Of a stretch of 31,812 bases of DNA, positions 1 through 9,000 are shown in pieces. Made by a program: the position numbers and the translations under genes. A model generated the notes under the pieces. It was not told the DNA's origin. It saw nothing but the letters and a program-made list of their open reading frames with translations, and ran no database searches. The DNA comes from Rhizaria sp. SCN 62-66 (Eukaryota; Rhizaria, unplaced): NCBI GenBank assembly GCA_001724265.1, contig MEDY01000351.1, forward strand, positions 1 through 31,812, in the 5' to 3' direction. Numbering within the stretch: the first letter of the stretch is position 1; the number at the start of each line of letters is the position of its first letter.

Positions 1-3000
1 CGCTGCCCACGCGCCCGGCCGGCGCTGCAGAGAGTGCGGCAGGCGTGGCAGTGACAGAAGTTGTGGTGACAGAAGCAGCAGTAACTGTAGCAGTGAACTC
101 AACAGCGCCACCGTCGCGACCACTCGCGTCGCGGTCACGGTCACGCTTACTGTCCGAGCTGCTGTGATGGGTGTGATGCTGCGCGTGGTGCGTGGTGTGC
201 CTGCCACTGCCACTGTGCGCTGCACTGTGCACGCGCGACGAAATGGTTTTGGCACCATAGCCATGCTCGCCAAGACTAGGTTTGGCCGATGGCGGTCGCG
301 GCACAAGTGTAGGTCCGGGCGCGGACGCGCCAAGTGCGCCCAGCGCCACTGCAAACGCGGATGACAAAATACTGTCAGCTGCCACAGCATTTGACCTTGT
401 AGACGCAGTGGTCGTTGCGTTCGCAATGTTACGATGCGCATTGCTTGCATGCGCGTCTGCAATGACAAGCGCTCTAGCAAGCTTGGCCAGAGCACGGTCA
501 CCATCAGCCGTGGCAACAGCAGCGGCAGCACAGGCTGTTGCTGTCGGCGGAGGGAAGAGCGACCCAAGACGCGCAGGTGCGGCGGGCGCGTCCGTGAGCG
601 CGCCAAGCGTGCCTACGGTCAGCGCGCATGTTGTGGCGTCAATAACAGATGCCGCGACGACTTCAGTCTTCGCTGCGGGGACTGTGCCAACAGATGTGGT
701 TGGAGCAGGGCGTGAAGCTGAAGGTGGAAGATCTACAGTGGGGCTTTCGTCGTCGTCACCGGCTCCGGGGCTCAAGAGTGCAGCCGTTGCCGCTGCTGCT
801 CCCGAAGACGCGGAGGCAGCCCCTGCGTCGTCGATATCGTTATCAGTGGCAGGGGACGCCACGGCCGAGGCTATCGTCGCCGCGTCGGGCAGCACGGAGT
901 GTGTGGCAGCGGCGGCGGCCAGCGGCAGCACTGCGGCTTCCGCGGCGCCACCACGCGGCGCAGGGCTGGGAAACAGTGGCAAGCGCGGCCGCGCGGGTGC
1001 AGCGCGCAGCGCGGCCGCCGTGGCCAGTGGGAGATACTCTGGATGCGGCGGCGGGTGGCGCGGTGCATCAGGCGTAGCAAACGCGACCTGTGCAGCCGTA
1101 GCAGTGGCACCAACACCAGCGAGATCCAATAGTGTGAGTGCGAGTGCACGGCCCAATGCTGTGTAATGCTGCGGACCCAGGTGTGAGAGCCTTAGAGCGC
1201 CGGCCTCCGCAGCGGCGTAGGTGACCTCGAGAGTAAACGTGTGCGGCACGCCAAGCAGTGCCCACAGCGCAACACGCGCAGCACCCGCCTTGCCGCCGCG
1301 CGCACGGTACAGACAGCGCGCGAGCGTCGTCAGCCCAGGCGCGCGGCGCGCAAAGAGATGCGGCAGCGTGCGTTCGGTGCCAAATTGCGGCAGCACCCAG
1401 GGCAGCACAGGGAGTGCACTTGCGGGCGGTGGCGGCGCCAACAGCATTGCAATTGTATTGCTGCCGTTAACGTTGTTGCTTGTGCTGCCGTGCGGCAGCA
1501 TGGGCCACGCTACGGGCGCGCGCGGCACAGCCGTTGTCAATGTTGTCGTCGCCGCTGCCAAGATGCTGTCAGAGAGTGCGGGCGGCGGAGGAGGCGGCGT
1601 GCGCGGGCGGATCGGCACGGCGCCGAGCGTGCGCAGCGGGAGATCGGCGGTCGCAAATGCAGGTGCAGCCACGGTAGCGGCGTTAAGCGCGCTGACAATG
1701 GCGGGTGCAGAGGGAAGCGACACTGAAAGCGCAGCGTTCGCTGCGGCATCAGATAACGCGCGCGAGGCGCCCACACCATGAGTGATTGACATGGTGGAGG
1801 CGGTAGACGAGGCGCGCGTGGCTGGCAGTAGCCCCGCGGCGGCAGCAGTGGCTAGTGCAGCTGACGGCGGCGGCAGCAGCTGCGCGGGTGTGCCGATGGC
1901 AGCAGCAGCGGCAGTAACTGCAGCAGCAGCGTGGCCGTAGCCGCGGCCCCAGAGAGCGATCACCGAGGGCGGGAACAGTCCGCTCAGCCACTGCTGGTGC
2001 GCGGCCGTTCCTGCTGCGCCCGGTTCCATCGCGGCAGCGGTGGCGGCCGCAGAGGCAGTGGATACAGGCGCGGGCGCGTGCGCGAGCGTTGGCACGGGCG
2101 GCGTGTCGGCCGCACCGAGGGAGAGACTAGGGTCACAGCCATAGAGCGCACAGGAGCGAAGCTTCGAGTGCGCATGAAGGTCAAGTAGTGCGGCGACAGT
2201 GCGTTGTTGCGCAAGAGCAGCAATGAGTCGGCGCGCCCAGAAGATGCTGGGATGCTCAACAGGGCACGGTGCGGCCCAATGGCGGTTGAGGTCAACTCCC
2301 GACAACCCGCAACGCGTGTGGCCCGACGAAACGCCATCCGGATTGAGCATCGGCACAATCTTAAACACGAATGCCTCGCGCAACGCGTGCGCGTGCGGAG
2401 AATCGCCCGTGATAAAGTCAATAAAAGGCTGCAATACCCATGACGCCACAGTCTCAGCTGGGTGCACACGGCCCGTCACGACCACCACGGGTCGCGCGGC
2501 CACAGACGCTACCGCAGCCACCGCAGCGGCGCGCGCAGATGCGCCCGTCGCCGCGTACGACGGTGATGGCAGCGCGGGCGTAATGAAACCGCTCAAGTTG
2601 CTGCTTCCGCTCACGGGGGCGGGAACAAACGCAAAGCCAGCTTCTGCGTCCGTCGCAAAGTTCGTGACTGTGAGAAGTTCAATCGGTGCGCCTGCACGGC
2701 TGCGGCACAGCACCTGACGGTGCATCACGGACCGCGCCACCGGCAGCTGCAGCGGTGACGCAGCAAGAGAATCAACAGACTGCGCTACTGTGGCTGCGGG
2801 TGTTGCAGCCTGTCGAGCCGATGACGCGAGAAGCGCCCCACCTAGCCCTGTAACACTGCTGCGGTTTGCACTGGCACGATGCATCTCATGTGCTGTTGTG
2901 GCAGCTGAAGGAAGAGCTTCTGTAAGCGCAGGGCGTGCACGCACAGCGGCAGCGAGTTCTGTGCGCGCGAGACTCAGGTGTTGGAACGAGGCCGTAAAAG

Positions 3001-6000
3001 GCAGACAGTAAGCTAGCATCACCACGTCGTCAGCATGCGGAAACGTAATTTGGAACGAGATGCTGTAGTAGTGAGGCGCGCTACCTCCATCTTCGTCGTC
3101 ATCGCCGCCACCAGTGCCGTTGCTGTTGCTGCTGGTGTTGGCGGAGGAAGTAGTAGTCTTCTTGCGCGCAGAGGTCCGCTTGTCGCCACTTTTGTCCGCG
3201 TCCCCTGCGGTGGCACCAGTGCCAGACATTGGTGAACCCGAGGTCACAGGACTCAGCAACAGCGATGCAAGCGTGGTGCCGTTGCCAGTCGCAGCTGCCG
3301 CAGTCGCAGCCGCCTCAACCGCAGCGCCCGCGTCCGCCTCGCTCAAGGCTGGAGTGATGCTGTTGGTCACACCTGTGCTTGGGGTAGCAGTCGCAGATGC
3401 GGAGGAGACGGAAGCTGCAGCCCCTGCTTTTGACTTGCTGCCTAGGTAGTGCGGTTGCGAAGTTGAGGCGGCGCCGGTGCGGCGACGCGAATTTGACGAT
3501 GTTGCAGCCGCCTTAGTCTTGCTGGACTTGGCACCCTTCTTGCCCCCAGCAACGCCGTTCTTCTTGGCAGCAGCGCGCGCCTTCTTGCTCTTAAGAGAGG
3601 CGTTGGTGTTGTTGTCAGGATCATGTTCGTCGCCGAGACCTTCAAACGTGTCTTCTTCTTCCTCTTCTTGCTCCTCCGCGCCATCATCATCGTTTTCAAT
3701 GTCGTCGCCCTCACCCTGTGCAGAGCCACCGTCGCCGTCATCATCGCCGTCGCGGTTACTATTGCTGTCCCGTACAGTCGCTGCAGCAGCGTCAGAGGCG
3801 GATTCAGACTCCGATTCAGGATCGTCGTCACTGGCACCATCGTCATCATCGTCATCATCATCGTCGTCGTCATCGTATTCAAATTCGTCGTCATCCTCGT
3901 CATTGTCACCATCTTCGTCAATTCCAAGGTCAGACATTGCGTCTCCATCATCATCTTCGTCAACAACTTCGACAGCATCACCGTCGCCATCATCACTGTC
4001 ATCACCGCCCAAATTGTCGACATCATCACCGTTATCGTCATTGTCGGCGTCACTGGCGTGCGCTGTGGGTGTGGCGTCACTAAAGCTCTTGACCGTGCTG
4101 CGTGATTGAGCAAAGTGCACGGGCTTGCTGTCGTTGGACCGAGCTTGCTGCTGCATGTGTTGCGGCTTCGCACTATCGCGTGCGCGACGTGCCTGTCTGC
4201 CCGAAAATAAGGCGGAGTTACCAGAGGTAGTCGTTTCGCTTGTCGTGGTTGCGGGTACAGTAGCGCGGTGCATCTTACGCATCTTCTTCGCCTTTGCATA
4301 CGCGTGCACGAGTCCGTCAAGTTGATGCTGCGCGCTGCAACCACCATGCGCGGCGACCATGCCAGCAACGAGTGCTGTGAGGCTTGCCTTAGTGCGTCCG
4401 CTGTTATTGCCGGCCACCCCATCCTCACCCGCACCGGGGCCGGTCGCGCTGCTCGTCGCACCGCTCTTGCTCTTGGTTGCAGTCAGGGCAGAACCGGCAG
4501 CAACTGCGGCGGCAGCGGCGGACTCGGCGCCTTCGACACTCGGCCCGATTCCACGCGCAACGCGTGAAACAACGGCGGCGCGGCCAGCAGTTGCGGTAGA
4601 TCCCCCGCGCGCGGGCGCGGCAGCGAGTTTGCCAGCGAGCGGCGGGCGGCGCCAGTTGCGCTGATACGCAACATCTTGCGCACAGTCTGCGCGGCGCCAC
4701 CCAATGCCGCGGTCGTGATGGTCAGTGAGCGAGAAAAAAGCGGGACGCATGCCTTTGGCAAAGATCGAATCCTTCTTCTGCGCGTTGACAATATTGAACG
4801 TGTACGATACACCGGCGCGCATGCCCATCACGGCAAAAAGAAACCATTGCGTGTGCGCAGTGCTGTTCCCATCGCTGGGCAGGAGCAGGTCGTAGCTCCG
4901 CGGACCCGTCCGCACTGCGCGCCGCAGTGCACCGCTCTCAAACCGAGACTCAAACACAAGCGCAGGTTCCACACCAGCAGCAGTGCTAGAGTGACCGTGG
5001 GCACCGCTCCATGGTGAGGGAAGCAAGAACTCGTGTGCAGGTCGCGGCACAAACGCGCGCGAAGCACTGTGCGTAGCGGCAGCACTAGCGGTGACAGAGG
5101 AGACGGAGATTGCTGGCGCGGCGGAAGGGTGTGCGTGACGGTTGCAGAGCGCGGGCCCAAGCTCAGCATCGAGCCAGTCTGGCACCACGATGTCAGCCAC
5201 AACACCACCACCGCCTCTCCCATTGCCGTTGCCATGCAGAGATAATGATGTTACATTAGCGCCGCGTGCGCCTGGACCAACTACCTGCATCACAATCGGC
5301 GTTGTGAAACCGCCACCTCCCACTGCCGTTGTTTCTGTTGATGTAATCGCAGAGGAGGGCGCGGGAAGAAAGGCCGGCGGCGCGCGGCGCGCAGGGACAC
5401 GATCAAAGACAACCTCGATCTCAGCAGCCGGAAAACGCAGCGGCAGAGCCAGCGCCGCAGACGGAAGCAGGGACAGAGGGTCGACACCTGGCAGGGCGAC
5501 AGCATTGTAGCTGGACTCCACGGCATCACTGCTCGCACTCGATGCTGTTGATGCCGCTGAAGAGGCAGCAGAAGCTGACAGAGTCGCGGAAGCAATTGCG
5601 CGCGCGGCAGCAGTCGCAAGCATCGTCTGTGTGGCCGCAGCGGTGGACAGTGCGCGGCGCGACAAAGACGCCCACAGTGGGCTGGCTGCATCTGTGGTCA
5701 GTTTATGAAGACTCGCCAGCGGCGGGGTCGAGCACAAAGGTTCCGGCAACATCAAAGACTCTGCGCCAGAGGTCGTCGTACTATTGCTGTCAATGTTTGT
5801 GTTGTTAAAACCGTTATGATTGCTGTTAGTATTGTCGTTACAAAAACTTGGGTCCCATAAACGACGATTCACGAGCACGCCGTAGCGGTCCGCACCGCCG
5901 GGCACATGCGCCCATGCACGAGGACGAAAAATAGGACGCATGTCTGGTGAAAGCCAGACAAGGCTGTCCGCGTCACCCGGCAGTGCGCCACGGCGGTCAC

Positions 6001-9000
6001 ACTCGTCGTCGTCGCTGTCACTCCCGCTGTCGCCGTAGCAGTGGCCTGCGTGCGTTTGGCGCAGTGAGGGCAGCACTGGCACCGGCACAACGCCCTCAGT
6101 CCCGTCGGCATTGCTGATGTTGCAGTTGTAGGCGCTGGTGCCCGCGCCAGCAACGGACTCAGGGCGCGCCAGCACACGCGGCAGCGCCACGGCGCGCGCG
6201 GGCCAGGGACCGCGGCACGCTCCGGACACCGTAGCGTCAACGCCACTGGCGGGAGATAGCGACAAACGCGTGCCTGCGGCAACCGTCACAGGCACTGGCA
6301 GAACGGGATCCGCAGTTGCGCCTGCGACTTTGGCGGTGCCAGTGCCAGAGGCGCGACCCGTGCCAGCACGCGCAAGTGCGCTGTTCGCGGTGGGGCGGGC
6401 AAGCCAGAGCTCGGGACAAAACTCGTTCAGGTTCCACAAGTCTTCAGCAGCGCGGCGCACCGCTGCGGCGCGGCTGCGCAGAAGCCCGCGCGTCGCATCA
6501 TCCGCAGCAGCGGTAGCTGCAGTGCGGTCGGCGCGCGTGCCGCTGAATGCAGCACCGGCGGCCCAAAGCGGCGGCACAGCGGCGACTGCGGCTGCCGCTG
6601 CAGCAAGAGCAGCAGCGATCGGGTCAGCTGCGTTAGTAGAGCTCGACGCAGAGGCGGCGGCCGCGGCGTTGAGAGAAGCAGCGAGCACGACGGCAGCGTC
6701 TTCGGCGGCCTTGGCACCCTTGCGGGCAGCCTTCTTCCCCTTTCCTTTGCCTTTGTGCGCTTTGCCCGCTGTTCCTGTGGCTGTGGCAGACGATGGTGGC
6801 GGCGGCGGTGCGGGACTCGCATAGGCGCTCTTCCGTGCAGCCGTGCGCAAAATAGCAAGCGTTGCCTCCTCGTCAGCCTCCTGCGTTCCAGCCGCACCGC
6901 AGAGCAGCGCTGCACCAAATCGCGGTCGCTTGGGTGGGCCATCCGGTAGCCGCAGCAGACACTGCATCAACAACTGAGGGCCGATTGCCATCGACCCTGC
7001 TGTCGCGGCAGCAGCAACTGCTGTCTTGGCTTTGGCCTTGGCGGCGGCGCCGGTCCCTCCACAGCGCAGCCGAATAGCAAGGTGAGCTGCAGCCGCTGCA
7101 GTAACAGCGCCTCGCAACGCACGGACGCTCACCGTCGCGCCAGCCAGCGCCAAGGTTGCCGCGCCAGCGTGCACGAGCGCTGCACCAGACGGCGGCGCAA
7201 CAGCAGCGGAGTTTGATGCAGCCGTTGGAGCCGCCAAAAGCGCGTCTAATGAGCCTCTAAACATACCAGAAGTCGCCCCATACGCGCTAGCGCTCGCAGT
7301 CGCGGTTGCAGGCGTCGTGGCACTGGACGCCACGGGCGTTGTGCTCGTGGCGGGAAGCGTGGAGACGTACGGGGAGAGAGCTGAGTCAACAATCGCAGTG
7401 CGAACGGCATCAAGCACAACACGATGGCTTTGCGCTGTAAAGGGGCCAAGAAACTCGCCAAGCTCGCGCGCGATAAAGACACCACCGCTACAGATTTGCT
7501 CACGCTCCGTGGCACTATCCATATTTGCGGTCGCGTTCAGCGGGGTCCACTGCTCGCGGCTGCTGCCTGCTATTCCTACCGCTGAGGCATCAGAGGGAGG
7601 AGCAGCTTCCGCCCAGCACCACATCTCGCCTGCATTGACACCATCTGCCTCCCCGTCTTTCTTTTCGTGGCGTGCGCCACACTGAGCGCATACGTGTACA
7701 TCAGTGCTTGCGAGGACAGGGCTAATACAATGGCACACGCCACCGCGCCGGTAGGCGTTCCTGCGCACAAGCGCAAGATCGTTGTTCATGCTGACCTTAT
7801 TGTTCGTGACACTTTCGTTGATGTTGCTAACAGAGACTGACTGGGGAATGACCGCGACAAACTGCGCCTCAAAGCCCGTCGCTTCTGCTCGCACGGAGAT
7901 TCCAGCAGCGTCAGCGCCAGCGCGTGCGTCCAGACCGAGCGCGCGCTCCAGGCCTGTGCGCCTCCGGCGACCGTGCGAGCGGCTGTGCGCGTGCGCTTGA
8001 GCGGGGACGGTCGCATTCCCGTGCAGGCTGTTGCGGCAAAAGCCATGACGCGGAGCCACAGGGGCAATAACAGCTTCAGCTGCAGCAGCAACCGCAAGGC
8101 GCGCAAGTGCGGTGGCAGCAGTAAGCTGCCACGCAGTCTCAGAGTCCGCGCTGGTGTCACCGGGCGCGATGACAACCGCGCCGCTGGCGTTGCTCGCGGC
8201 GGACGCTGCAGTCTGCATCACCCAAGGCGCCAGTGCCTGGAGCTGCCACACCAGCAGACGCGCACGCTCCGCCGTTAGTTCCGCGATTTTCGCCGGCCCA
8301 ACACTAGCGGTCGCAGAGTGCGGCGGCGCAAAGGCTGTGACAAACGCGGCGGGACCTGCCGGCACTGCGAGCGCAGCAGCAACATCCGGTGCAAGGAGGT
8401 GCCATAGCGCGCGGCCCATGCTCACACTCGCGACGCTCACAGAGCCGGCATTTGCGGCAGACCCTGAGGCAGCAGCGGCGAGTGCGGCGGTGGCGGCCGA
8501 GACCCAAACGGAGCTGCGAGCCGCGGTGAGCGCCGCAAAGGCCTGCAGCGGCAGCGCGGGACCCAGTGACGGGTCCAGCGCCAGGCGCGCAAGCGGGTGC
8601 GCAACGGCCACGGCAGCGCTGACAGGGGTGGCGGGCGCAAGCGCAGCGGGCGCGGCGCGCGAGCGGCCCAGCTGCAAGAGCAGCAGCTGTGCTGGAGTGG
8701 CGACCGCTGCACTGGCAGACGCACTGGCTGGGCGCGGCGCGGGGCCGGCTGCGGGAACAGCAGGAAGACACAGTATTAACAGCGACGCCAGAGCCCCACG
8801 CTCACTCGCATTGGTGACCACAGCAGCTGCAGCAGAGCCCGGGGCCGCGGGCGCGATCGCAGCTGCGGCCGTTGCGGTGGCGATGGCGCGCGCATCCGCG
8901 GGCGAAAGGTCCTCAACGCGCGCGGCGTGCAGCGACCAAGCCACAGCAGCGGCAGCACGCGCGGCCGCGGAGCCCTGCGGAGCCGCCGCGCAGAGCAAGA

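Noticed and set aside
282-1166. 294-codon plus-strand frame at the left end
   Set aside because: It is antisense to the CCP C-terminal low-complexity region and has no recognisable protein features.
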